Source: Rs1 sp036960485
GTDB lineage: Bacteria; Pseudomonadota; Gammaproteobacteria; Pseudomonadales; Balneatricaceae
Direction of reading: 5' to 3'
Length of the DNA: 64,000 nt
Assembly: GCA_036960485.1 (NCBI GenBank)
Contig: JBALXS010000001.1
Location: 88,858 to 152,857, forward strand
Positions 25,946 through 34,276 of this stretch are shown piece after piece. Numbering within the stretch: the first letter of the stretch is position 1; every line of letters begins with the position of its first letter. The notes under the pieces are model-generated. The model saw only the letters and a program-made list of their open reading frames with translations. It was not told the origin of the DNA and made no database searches. The position numbers and the translations under genes were made by a program.

Positions 25946-28027
25946 TTAACAAGCAAGTAATTCGCTAATTTGTGCACCAATACTGTCGACGCTTGGCAAA
26001 GCGCGTTCTAACAAATGTATATTGTGAGCACTTGGGATATCAGGAGAAGCTAAGCGTTTGATAGGGGCGTCGAGTTCAAAAAACAACTCGTCACTGAGGC
26101 ACGCCGCTATTTCTGCTCCAAAGCCAGCTGTTTTGTTATCTTCGTGAACAATTAGGCATTTACCTGTTTTAGTCACAGAAGTTAGCACCGCTTCTTTATC
26201 CCAAGGCATTAAAGTTCGTAAGTCAATCAACTCAATATCATTGGTATATTGTTGAGCCGCTATTTCACAGCGCTCTACCATTGCACCCCAAGTAACGATA
26301 GTTAATTTGTCTCCTTGAATAAGTGTTTTAGCGGCCCCAAACTCAATTACAAAATCATCACCAGGGTAAGGGCGCCTTGACCAAGGATTGTCGAGAAGAG
26401 CGCGATGCTCAAAGAAGATAGTAGGATTATTATCACGAAGTGCAAAGCGCAATAAGCCTACAGCATCTTCAGCATTAGAGGGCATTGCAACTTGCCAACC
26501 AACTTTGTGTACCCATTCAACTTCATCGCTCATCGAGTGCCATGGATCGCCTCTTCTTGCATAGCCTCCGGGCATTCTAATGACCATAGGTGCGGCAAAT
26601 TGATTATTGGTTCTCCAGCGCATAATGCCGGTATCAGATATTTGCTCAGCGGCGGGTTCTGCATATTTCCTAAACTGAATTTCAGGAACGGGCATCAAAC
26701 CTGATAGTGCTAAGCCAATTGAGCGGCCAATAATTCCCTCTTCTGAAAGGCTAGTATCAAAGACGCGGTTTTGGCCGTATTTACTATGTAAGTCTAAAGT
26801 GGCTCCGTGAACGCCACCTTTTGCGCCTACGTCCTCGCCAAAAACCAACACTTTCGGGTTGGTTTTAAGTTCAAAATCTAAAGTTTTTCGAATTGCAGTC
26901 TGCATGTTCTGTCGAGGGCCTGCAGGTTTCGGTTGTAATGAATGTACTGGAAATGTATGTTTTGAGCCGTGTAAACCACCGCGTAATTGGGGCTGGTTCG
27001 TTTGGGCAAAAACAAAATCAGTAAGAGATGCGGGGTTGGGCTCACTTCGCAGCTTTGCATTAGCAACGGCAAGCTGAACACTTTGCATAGTTTTGTCGAT
27101 TAATTGTTGCCACTGCTGAGGGTTGATAATGTTTTTGGCAGATAAGAATGCTTTGAGTTTAGGTAATGGGTCGTTTTTTTGATCTTCAGCAATTAAATGC
27201 GCAGGTTTATAGGTTTGTGTATCTTGGAAAGTATGGCCGCATAACCTAGGTACTTTCAAGCGTAATAAACAGCAACCATTTCCATCGCGAACATGAGAAA
27301 CTGCCTGAGCAATTAGATCAGGAGTGGTGTAGGGATCTGTACCATCACCATCAATAATAAGTAAGTTTTTATAAGCTGCTAAATTTGCAACTTGATCGCC
27401 GCCAGGGGTTTGTACAGATTGAGGAACTGAAATGCCGTAACCGTTATCTTCAATGTAAAATAAGTGAGGTAAGTTATTGGTGGTGCTGATATTTAAAGCT
27501 GCCCAGAAACCGCTGGTGGACATAGAAGAATCGCCCCCCATGGAGAGGCCAATAGCGCCTTGATAGCAGCTGTCTTGTAACTCATCACGATGATAAACAA
27601 TAGACTGAGCCCAGCCTGAAATAGGGCTGTATTGAGCGCCAACACCGCCACACATAGGAAACAACATGGCGCCTTGTTCTTTGGTGTTTGGATAATTACA
27701 AACGACACCTATATCACGACCATTACTATAGCTACCTGATTTAGCCATGGGAGCTGCAACTGCATCTTCTAAATCTAAACCTAATGATAAAACAAATGGC
27801 CGAGAGCGATAATAACCTGTTGCTGCGTCTTTAGGATGGTTCATCATAAGGCCTAACAGAATTTGCGCAAAATCATGACCACGAGCGGAAAACTGATTAA
27901 AAACTAATTTTTCAGGGACTAGTTCTGTTTCTTCTATGTCATCTATCGCGCGCGAAAGAAGTAACAGTTCGCTGGTTCTGTGCCAGTCGATTACAGAGTC
28001 AGTAGTGGTTAGCGTATCAAGTTTCAT
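25946..28027 (-). CDS. bkdA: Fused 2-oxoacid dehydrogenase E1 alpha-beta, branched-chain type
   Basis: Thiamine-diphosphate-dependent decarboxylase of the branched-chain 2-oxoacid dehydrogenase complex. The 693 residues join both subunits: an alpha part (1 to about 330) with FNQFSARGHDFAQ, YYRSRPFVLSLGL and the cofactor stretch GGDSSMSTSGFWAALN to DNGYGISVP, and a beta part (about 375 to 693) with VLVFGEDVGAKGGVHGAT, FDTSLSEEGIIG, MPGGYARRGDPWHS and LIDLRTLMPWD. The start at 28027 has AAGGG upstream; the open frame reaches 36 codons further but through an AT-rich promoter region. It is divergent from an Lrp-type gene, as bkd operons are in Pseudomonas putida. Confidence 0.88.
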   Translation of the reverse strand: MKLDTLTTTDSVIDWHRTSELLLLSRAIDDIEETELVPEKLVFNQFSARGHDFAQILLGLMMNHPKDAATGYYRSRPFVLSLGLDLEDAVAAPMAKSGSYSNGRDIGVVCNYPNTKEQGAMLFPMCGGVGAQYSPISGWAQSIVYHRDELQDSCYQGAIGLSMGGDSSMSTSGFWAALNISTTNNLPHLFYIEDNGYGISVPQSVQTPGGDQVANLAAYKNLLIIDGDGTDPYTTPDLIAQAVSHVRDGNGCCLLRLKVPRLCGHTFQDTQTYKPAHLIAEDQKNDPLPKLKAFLSAKNIINPQQWQQLIDKTMQSVQLAVANAKLRSEPNPASLTDFVFAQTNQPQLRGGLHGSKHTFPVHSLQPKPAGPRQNMQTAIRKTLDFELKTNPKVLVFGEDVGAKGGVHGATLDLHSKYGQNRVFDTSLSEEGIIGRSIGLALSGLMPVPEIQFRKYAEPAAEQISDTGIMRWRTNNQFAAPMVIRMPGGYARRGDPWHSMSDEVEWVHKVGWQVAMPSNAEDAVGLLRFALRDNNPTIFFEHRALLDNPWSRRPYPGDDFVIEFGAAKTLIQGDKLTIVTWGAMVERCEIAAQQYTNDIELIDLRTLMPWDKEAVLTSVTKTGKCLIVHEDNKTAGFGAEIAACLSDELFFELDAPIKRLASPDIPSAHNIHLLERALPSVDSIGAQISELLAC

Positions 28028-28308
28028 TGGAGCCCTTATTGTTATAGTAGCAGTCAATAAATGATACAAAAAAAGTATTGAAATTATCTTGTTATTTATT
28101 TTAAATAATTCGCTATAATTGAAATTAAATATCAAATAAATGCATATTTGAGCATTAATATTTTATTATTAATAAGGTCTATATAAAATAATAATTTATA
28201 GAGAGCCACTTTGTAAGTGAATAGCTACATAACGGTGCAAATTGTAATGAGATTTGAGATTAAACTAAGCATTAGATTAGCTATGTAAGAAGGCTGTAAA
28301 GGAGAAGT

Positions 28309-28785
28309 ATGAAAGAAGCGAGTGTATTAGATAAAACCGATTTGGCGATGTTGGCGTTATTGCAAGAAAATGGCCGTATGACGAATCAAGAGCTTGCAGA
28401 TAAAGTAAACCTAACTTCTGCGCCTTGTTTACGACGTTTAAAGAAACTCGAAACTGAAGAGATTGTGGAGCGCTATGTGGCTATTATTAATCGAAAGGCA
28501 ATCTCTTTAGATGTCATGGCGTTAGTGAGTGTGTCTCTTAACTCTTACTCAGATGCAGAAATAGTCGAGTTTGAGAGTTTTATTGCTAATAATCAAAATA
28601 TAACGGAGTGTTATTCGGTATCAGGTGATTACGATTTCTTTTTGAAAATAGTCGCGAGCAGCATTGCTGAAATAGAAAACATACTCTTAAAGAAACTACT
28701 GCGTTTAAGCATTGTTAGAGCAGCAACGACTAATTTTGTGTTGGGACAGAGAAAAAACACTACTGCATTACCAATAAATACTTAG
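28309..28785 (+). CDS. bkdR: Lrp/AsnC regulator, BkdR-like
   Basis: Feast-famine regulator with an N-terminal winged helix-turn-helix (LDKTDLAMLALLQENGRMTN, then LADKVNLTSAPCLRRLKKLE) and a C-terminal RAM effector domain (CYSVSGDYDFFLKIVAS). 158 residues. It is divergent from the bkdAB operon with 281 bases between the two starts, matching the P. putida arrangement where BkdR activates bkd in response to branched-chain amino acids. GGAGAAGT precedes the ATG. The assignment as BkdR rests on this position; other Lrp paralogues look alike. Confidence 0.82.
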   Translation: MKEASVLDKTDLAMLALLQENGRMTNQELADKVNLTSAPCLRRLKKLETEEIVERYVAIINRKAISLDVMALVSVSLNSYSDAEIVEFESFIANNQNITECYSVSGDYDFFLKIVASSIAEIENILLKKLLRLSIVRAATTNFVLGQRKNTTALPINT

Positions 28786-28984
28786 ATGTACTCTCGGGTT
28801 TAACTAGTCAGTGCTATCTAAATGTTCAATTTGTTGTGCATTGAGTTGCGGCTTTTTTAGGCAGTAAAGCTCTGTTTATAGAATGATTTATGTTCAGAAA
28901 GATACTGCCAAACTTTAGCGCTATCCACAGCTTTTTCTAAGTGTTAAATTAGCATTTTAATTGTTTAATTAAGTAGTTTATATT

Positions 28985-29806
28985 TTGATTCAAAAAACTA
29001 AAGCACGCCCAGGTCGCCCAGTTATAAACAAAAAGAACAGCGGTCAAGTTCAGTCGTTGTATCGTGGTTTAGCGCTATTAGAAAAAATAGCAGACGCGCA
29101 ATCAGGCATTTTACTCACAGATCTAGCTGAACAATTAGAGTTGCCCGCATCTACTACACACCGATTGCTTAATACCTTAGAAGGGCAGGGATTTGTAAGA
29201 AGAGAGCCTTCGCAAGAGCTATGGTTTATCGGCACTACAGGTTTTAAAATAGGTAACGCTTTTTTAGCGAGCCGCGACTTTGTTAGACAGTCAGAGTCTT
29301 TTATGCAGAAGTTAGTGGCTGAGGTAGGTGAAACCTCAAATCTATCAATTTTACAAAATGGGCAGGCATTGATCATTGCACAACAGCAATGCAGTGAAAT
29401 GATGCGCATGATGGTTCCGTTAGGTAGTTGCTCGCCTTTACATGCTTCTGGAGTTGGTAAAGCGATTATGGCGGCACTGCCGCAAGTTGAGCGTGATCAG
29501 CAAGTGGCACAATTAACTTTGCAAAGCATTACCCCTTGGACGGTAACCTGTAAAAATGAGCTTACACAAATTCTATCTCAAACAGCAGAACAGCAATGGG
29601 CGCTCGATGATCAAGAGCATGCCATTGGTTTGCGGTGTGTTGCAGCTTGTTTGTACGATGAAAAAGGTTACCCTTTAGCGGCTATATCTGTATCGGGTCC
29701 TTTGGCGCGTATTGATGATCAAAGAGTGCAATTATTAGGTGAACAAGTTAAGCAAACAGCAATGCTCATTACTGACTTTATTGGCGGGCAATGGCCTTCG
29801 AAGTAA
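28985..29806 (+). CDS. IclR-family transcriptional regulator, AllR-like
   Basis: 273 residues: an N-terminal RPGRP tail, an IclR winged helix (SLYRGLALLEKIADAQSGIL, LPASTTHRLLNTLEGQGFVR) and an effector domain (MRMMVPLGSCSPLHASGVGK, HAIGLRCVAACLYDE, PLAAISVSGPLARI). The domain resembles E. coli AllR, a glyoxylate-responsive repressor, more than KdgR. The proposed start is TTG with little ribosome-site support, so the first residues are uncertain. Its neighbours (eda, pgl, zwf read the opposite way) suggest a sugar-acid or central-carbon target, but this is inference. Confidence 0.8.
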   Translation: MIQKTKARPGRPVINKKNSGQVQSLYRGLALLEKIADAQSGILLTDLAEQLELPASTTHRLLNTLEGQGFVRREPSQELWFIGTTGFKIGNAFLASRDFVRQSESFMQKLVAEVGETSNLSILQNGQALIIAQQQCSEMMRMMVPLGSCSPLHASGVGKAIMAALPQVERDQQVAQLTLQSITPWTVTCKNELTQILSQTAEQQWALDDQEHAIGLRCVAACLYDEKGYPLAAISVSGPLARIDDQRVQLLGEQVKQTAMLITDFIGGQWPSK

Positions 29807-29892
29807 TTTGGCCTTAAAGAAAAATAGCTTTCAAAGCACAGTGAATTATATTTACAGCTAGATAGAGAAGAGTTTTTGACGTTAGTAAAAGC

Positions 29893-29917
29893 GCCGACAA
29901 TTAAAGTGATTGTCGGC
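29893..29917. terminator. Terminator between iclR-type gene and eda
   Basis: Perfect 9-bp stem GCCGACAAT/ATTGTCGGC with a 7-base loop between convergent genes. On the minus strand CGCTTTT follows, which favours use at the end of the zwf-pgl-eda transcript, about 120 bases after eda. Confidence 0.75.
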
Positions 29918-30035
29918 TCGCTTAAAAAAATAGTAAAATTAACTTAAGCCTTACCGGCAATCAGTTTATTTTTACTCTCAGATAAGTGCAATGCAGGATG
30001 AGGTAACAGTAAAAATTGGGATTTAATCTTTAGTT

Positions 30036-30683
30036 TTAATGACAGCAATTTAAACTCACTTTTGCTATTTGAGTGATTGCTGCCCAATCTTGTTGTTCAA
30101 TTAACGCTTTAGGCGAAAGCCATGAGCCACCCACACAAATAACGTTTTTTAAAGATAAAAAGTTTTTTGCATTTTCTTGAGTAATGCCACCTGTCGGGCA
30201 AAACTTTACTTGCTCAAAAGGGCCTTGTAGAGCTTTGAGCATAGGGTACGAGCCCGCAGCCTCAGCAGGGAAAAACTTACACCGAGAGTATCCTAATTCA
30301 AGTGCTTGCATTAGTTCTGATGCGCTGCCAATACCCGGTAGTAAAGGTACTTGGTTATCTTGCCCTTTAAGTAATAGGTTGTGTGTGATGCCAGGGCTTA
30401 TAACTAAGGATGCTCCAGCATCAATAGCTTGCTGATATTGTTCAGGATTAACAATGGTACCCGCAGCAACTTTCATTTGAGGAAGTTCTTGAGCAATTAG
30501 TTGTATTGCTCGTAAAGCTGCGTTTGTTCTAAGTGTTATTTCAATGACTGCTATGCCACCCGCTAATAAAGCTCTTGCTAGAGGGACTGCATCTGTAGCT
30601 GAATCTATAGCCACTACTGGAATGATCGGCGATTGAGTGCAAAAACTATCAATCAATGAGACGTTTTGTCTATCTATTGGCAT
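30036..30683 (-). CDS. eda: KDPG aldolase (2-keto-3-deoxy-6-phosphogluconate aldolase)
   Basis: Cleaves KDPG to pyruvate and glyceraldehyde-3-phosphate, the last step of the Entner-Doudoroff pathway. The 215 residues show PVVAIDSATDAVPLARALLA, the catalytic glutamate in VIEITLRT, AAGTIVNPEQ, ISPGI, and the Schiff-base lysine in CKFFPAEAAG, then CPTGGI. GGAG lies 11 bases before the ATG. It closes the zwf-pgl-eda operon, 13 bases after pgl. Confidence 0.96.
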   Translation of the reverse strand: MPIDRQNVSLIDSFCTQSPIIPVVAIDSATDAVPLARALLAGGIAVIEITLRTNAALRAIQLIAQELPQMKVAAGTIVNPEQYQQAIDAGASLVISPGITHNLLLKGQDNQVPLLPGIGSASELMQALELGYSRCKFFPAEAAGSYPMLKALQGPFEQVKFCPTGGITQENAKNFLSLKNVICVGGSWLSPKALIEQQDWAAITQIAKVSLNCCH

Positions 30684-30696
30684 TATGTTACATCTC

Positions 30697-31392
30697 CTAA
30701 GGGCACCAAAGTACCGTGATTTTATTATTTAAAAAGCGTCTAATTGGCATTTCGCGGACATTATCGCCGGCTAAAGCAGTGCTTAATGTTCGTTGCTTAT
30801 CAGTTCCCTTAATTTGTAGGAATAAATTTTTTGCTTGATCTATCGCATCAGCGCTCAAGCTAATTCTTGCGTATTCAGCTGTGTTTGGATGTGTTGCTAG
30901 GTATAAATCTGAAGTCGCTAGTCCTGCATCAATTTGTTGGCAGCAAGGAAACAAAGAAGCAGTATGCCCATCATTTCCCATACCTAGCAAGATGACATCA
31001 AAAGGCAGTGCAACGTTTGAAAAATGGCTGTTAATAGTTGGTATTGCTTGATCAGCGGCCAAGTCTGAATGATAAAGACCAATGAAATGCGCTTTAGCAG
31101 CGTAGTTTTGCAACAGATTTTGTGCAACCAGTTGTTGGTTACTGTCTTTGTGATCAGCGGGTAACCAGCGATCATCAACTAAAGTAATTGTCACTTTTTG
31201 CCATTCAATATCAATTAGGCTTAGAAGGGTAAAAAGTTTTTTTGGGGTACTGCCACCTGAAACAGCCAGAGAAGCTTGCTCATTTCGTGTAATTTGCGAT
31301 TGTAAAATATCAGCGACTTTGTGAGCTAAAAAATGGCTTTGATCAGCGAGTTGATCAAATTCAAGGTAATTAATATTACTAGTTCCCTGCAT
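30697..31392 (-). CDS. pgl: 6-phosphogluconolactonase
   Basis: Hydrolyses 6-phosphogluconolactone made by Zwf to 6-phosphogluconate. The 231 residues have the SGGSTPKKLF phosphate loop, VTITLVDDRWLP, and the hallmark LLGMGNDGHTASLFP. Its ATG stands one base after the zwf stop codon, and its GGAGG ribosome site is inside the end of zwf, so the two are translationally coupled. Confidence 0.96.
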   Translation of the reverse strand: MQGTSNINYLEFDQLADQSHFLAHKVADILQSQITRNEQASLAVSGGSTPKKLFTLLSLIDIEWQKVTITLVDDRWLPADHKDSNQQLVAQNLLQNYAAKAHFIGLYHSDLAADQAIPTINSHFSNVALPFDVILLGMGNDGHTASLFPCCQQIDAGLATSDLYLATHPNTAEYARISLSADAIDQAKNLFLQIKGTDKQRTLSTALAGDNVREMPIRRFLNNKITVLWCP

Positions 31393-31393
31393 A

Positions 31394-32866
31394 TTAGTCC
31401 TCCATATACCATTGTCTGTTGTCTTTTCGGATGATGATTTCGGCTTCAGTAGGCCCCCAGCTTCCAGCAGGGTATTTGTGCAATATATGATCGTTCGATT
31501 TCCAGTGGCTCATAATTTGGTCACACCAAGTCCAAGCGTGTTCTATTTCATCTCGACGAACAAATAAATACTGGTTGCCTTTGATTACTTCATACAACAA
31601 ACGCTCATAAGCTTGAGGTGTTCGGGTTCCTTTAAATTCTTGATTGAAATTCAAATCGAGAACTGTAGGCTGGATTTGAATATCGTTATTAATACCAGGA
31701 GATTTAGTTTGTACTTGTAAAGATACGCCCTCATTAGGCTGTAAACTCAGGATCAGTTTATTGCTGGCCAAGTCGCGCTGCTCTGGATCAAAAATGAAAT
31801 GCGGTTGTTGTTTGAAGTGAATGATTATTTCGGTTTTCTTTTGCTTCATTCTTTTACCTGTTCTTAAGTAAAAGGGAACGCCTGCCCAACGCCAATTGCT
31901 AATTTCAGCACGAATAGCGATAAAAGTTTCAGTATCACTGGTACCTTGAGCATCAGGCTCATTATTGTAAGCAGATAATAGCTCAACATCATTGTTGCCA
32001 CTATCGTATTGGCCGCAAACAACAGAGTCTTTTTGTTGCGAATAATTAATGGATTTTAACTGTTTTAAAACTTTAACTTTTTGATCGCGAATGCTGTCTG
32101 CAGACAAGTCATCGGGTGGATCCATTGCAACCAGGGATAGTAGTTGCAGTAAATGGTTTTGCACCATGTCGCGCATCTGTCCTGCTTTGTTGAAATAGCT
32201 CCAGCGGCCTTCTATACCAAGGGTTTCAGCGATAGTGATCTCAACATGAGAAATGTAGTTTTGGTTCCATTGAGTGCCAAAAATAGGGTTTGCAAAGCGT
32301 AGAGCTAGCAAATTTTGCACTGTTTCTTTGCCTAAATAATGATCGATTCTGTAGATTTGCTGTTCGTTAAAATATTGCGCAACTTGATCATTTATCTCAG
32401 CAGAAGAATCTCTGTCGAACCCCAGTGGCTTTTCTAGAACAACTCTGCAGCTCTGCTTAATACAATCAACTTGATGTAGGTTTTTGCTAATGGTACCGAA
32501 AAACTGTGCAGCAGTGGCGTAATAGAATATGCATTGTTGAGTGGGGAACTCCCCTAACAGCGTTTTTAAAGGCTTATAATCTTGCGCGTTTCGAAAGTCT
32601 AATTTTATATATAAAACTCTCTCTACCAGCTTATCTAAGGTAGCTTGATTGTATCTATCTGATTTAACGTGCAGTTTTAGGCTATCAGCGATCTGGGTGC
32701 AGTATTCTTTGAGCCCCATACTCTGTCTGGCAAGGCAAATAATCCTGCTGCCAAGGGGTAATAAATCATCCCTTTCTAAGTCATATAGAGACGGAAGTAG
32801 CTTGCGCAGTGATAAATCACCTAAAGCGCCAAAAATAATAATGTCTGTTGCTATAGGTGTTTTCAT
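31394..32866 (-). CDS. zwf: Glucose-6-phosphate 1-dehydrogenase
   Basis: Oxidises glucose-6-phosphate to the lactone with NADP(+) or NAD(+), opening both the Entner-Doudoroff and oxidative pentose routes. The 490 residues include the nucleotide loop FGALGDLSLRKLLPSLYDL and the active site RIDHYLGKETVQNLLALRF. An even palindrome GTAATATTAC stands about 84 bases before the start, and a HexR-like operator lies further upstream, so sugar-phosphate control is likely. First gene of zwf-pgl-eda. Confidence 0.97.
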   Translation of the reverse strand: MKTPIATDIIIFGALGDLSLRKLLPSLYDLERDDLLPLGSRIICLARQSMGLKEYCTQIADSLKLHVKSDRYNQATLDKLVERVLYIKLDFRNAQDYKPLKTLLGEFPTQQCIFYYATAAQFFGTISKNLHQVDCIKQSCRVVLEKPLGFDRDSSAEINDQVAQYFNEQQIYRIDHYLGKETVQNLLALRFANPIFGTQWNQNYISHVEITIAETLGIEGRWSYFNKAGQMRDMVQNHLLQLLSLVAMDPPDDLSADSIRDQKVKVLKQLKSINYSQQKDSVVCGQYDSGNNDVELLSAYNNEPDAQGTSDTETFIAIRAEISNWRWAGVPFYLRTGKRMKQKKTEIIIHFKQQPHFIFDPEQRDLASNKLILSLQPNEGVSLQVQTKSPGINNDIQIQPTVLDLNFNQEFKGTRTPQAYERLLYEVIKGNQYLFVRRDEIEHAWTWCDQIMSHWKSNDHILHKYPAGSWGPTEAEIIIRKDNRQWYMED

Positions 32867-32943
32867 AAGAGACTCTTTTTCTTGTAATTAAACTAGATAA
32901 TTGATTAATTTTAAGTGTTTTATGCATGATCGTCAAATAATTG

Positions 32944-32956
32944 TGTAATATTACTA
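32944..32956. promoter_or_regulatory. Palindrome GTAATATTAC upstream of zwf
   Basis: TGTAATATTACTA contains the 10-base perfect palindrome GTAATATTAC at 32945-32954, centred about 84 bases from the zwf start codon. The same palindrome occurs about 86 bases before gap. Its halves resemble HexR half-sites, but the spacing is three bases shorter than in the consensus I recall. Confidence 0.5.
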
Positions 32957-33091
32957 AATATAGTGAGCTTTAATTTTAAAGTGTAGCTTATAAGCAACTT
33001 AAAAAAACACTTTAATTGTGTTGTTATAGATATAGCTGGTTTTAATGGGAATACCGGAATTATTTTACCCAGCATTCACTATTGCTAGTGT

Positions 33092-33106
33092 GGTAATATA
33101 ACTACA
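33092..33106. promoter_or_regulatory. Candidate HexR operator
   Basis: The minus strand reads TGTAGTTATATTACC, which differs at one position from TGTARTWWWAYTACA, the gammaproteobacterial HexR operator as I remember it. It lies between zwf and hexR, fitting repression of zwf by HexR and autoregulation, relieved by KDPG. Confidence 0.6.
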
Positions 33107-33272
33107 AAATGGCAATCAGTTTGATGTGTTTGAAACAACCTGCTACTTCAGTAGTGCTTTGATGCTAAGGGCTTAATTAATAAGTTAAGTAATAGGTTAA
33201 TAATTTTATGTCAGCGGTTTGTGCTCAGTCAGTTTTGAATCATGGATTCAGCTATTAATACCGGAGTTTCAG

Positions 33273-34136
33273 TTGTTATCAAAAATTAAAGAAAAGCGTG
33301 ACCAGTTAAATAAATCGGAACGTAAAGTAGCTGATGCGATTTTATTAAATCCATCCATCGTTACACAGCTCAGCATCGCAGCACTGGCTAAGGCTGCTGG
33401 GGTCAGTGAACCAACGGTAAATCGATTCTGTCGTAGCTTTCTATCAAAAGGTTTTCCTGATTTTAAAATACAACTGGCTAAAAGCTTAGTTAGTGGCTCG
33501 ATGTTCATCACGAGAAGTGTTGAGCAAAATGATACGCCAGAGCAGTATACAGATAAAATTTTTACATCGAGTATAGCGACTTTAAACGCTGCTAGAAAAC
33601 ATGTTGATACTGCTGCTATTTCAACAGCTGTAGATCATTTATTACAAGCAAAACAGATCGCTTTTTTTGGGCTAGGTGCATCAGGATCCGTTGCAAAGGA
33701 TGCTCAGCATAAATTCTTTAGGTTTAATTTGCCAGTGATTGCCTATGACGATGTATTAATGCAGCGTATGGTTGCCGCTGCATCGCATACCGGCGATGTG
33801 GTTGTCATTATTTCTTATACTGGGCGCACTAAAGAGTTAGTGGAAATAGCGCAATTAGCAACCGCGACAGGTGCCACAGTGATTGCTCTGACCTTAGCTG
33901 ATTCCCCATTGGCAAAGGTGTCATCAATCGTGTTAAGTGTTCCGCATGTTGAGAATACAGATATTTATATGCCGATGACTTCAAGACTGACCCAGTTAAC
34001 TATATTAGATGTATTAGCGACAGGGGTGACATTGCGCAGAGGTATAGGCTTTCATCAGCATTTGGATAAGATAAAGCAGAGCTTGCGTACTACTCGTTAC
34101 CCGATTGAAGATGAGGAAGCTAGTGATTTTGACTAG
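33273..34136 (+). CDS. hexR: Transcriptional regulator HexR
   Basis: RpiR-family regulator of central sugar metabolism that leaves its operators when KDPG binds. 287 residues: N-terminal helix-turn-helix (LNKSERKVADAILLNPS, VSEPTVNRFCRSF) and a SIS sugar-phosphate domain (KQIAFFGLGASGSVAKDAQH, VVIISYTGRTKELVE, IYMPMTSRLTQL). I chose the TTG at 33273 because GGAG stands six bases upstream and it gives the Pseudomonas-like N-terminus; an ATG 18 codons earlier has no such site. It is divergent from zwf, its usual target. Confidence 0.93.
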   Translation: MLSKIKEKRDQLNKSERKVADAILLNPSIVTQLSIAALAKAAGVSEPTVNRFCRSFLSKGFPDFKIQLAKSLVSGSMFITRSVEQNDTPEQYTDKIFTSSIATLNAARKHVDTAAISTAVDHLLQAKQIAFFGLGASGSVAKDAQHKFFRFNLPVIAYDDVLMQRMVAAASHTGDVVVIISYTGRTKELVEIAQLATATGATVIALTLADSPLAKVSSIVLSVPHVENTDIYMPMTSRLTQLTILDVLATGVTLRRGIGFHQHLDKIKQSLRTTRYPIEDEEASDFD

Positions 34137-34206
34137 TATGTACTTGAAATTGTCTGTGTACTTACAAGAGCTGTAGTACTTATGTAGATAAGCTTAAATA
34201 ATAAAG

Positions 34207-34233
34207 ATACTCAGCAGCTTAACTGCTGAGTAT
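34207..34233. terminator. Terminator between hexR and pyk
   Basis: Perfect 11-bp stem ATACTCAGCAG/CTGCTGAGTAT with a 5-base loop between convergent genes. The minus strand continues CTTTATT, favouring pyk, while the plus side has a short T-rich tail. Confidence 0.8.
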
Positions 34234-34276
34234 TCGGTTCTAAGCTGAAGAGTATTGAGTAAGTACAGTTAGGAGG

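Larger units (their letters stand above)
32867..33272. other. Divergent control region zwf / hexR
   Basis: 406 bases separating divergent zwf and hexR. It holds two candidate operator sites (listed separately) and no gene. Both promoters should lie here. Confidence 0.6.
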
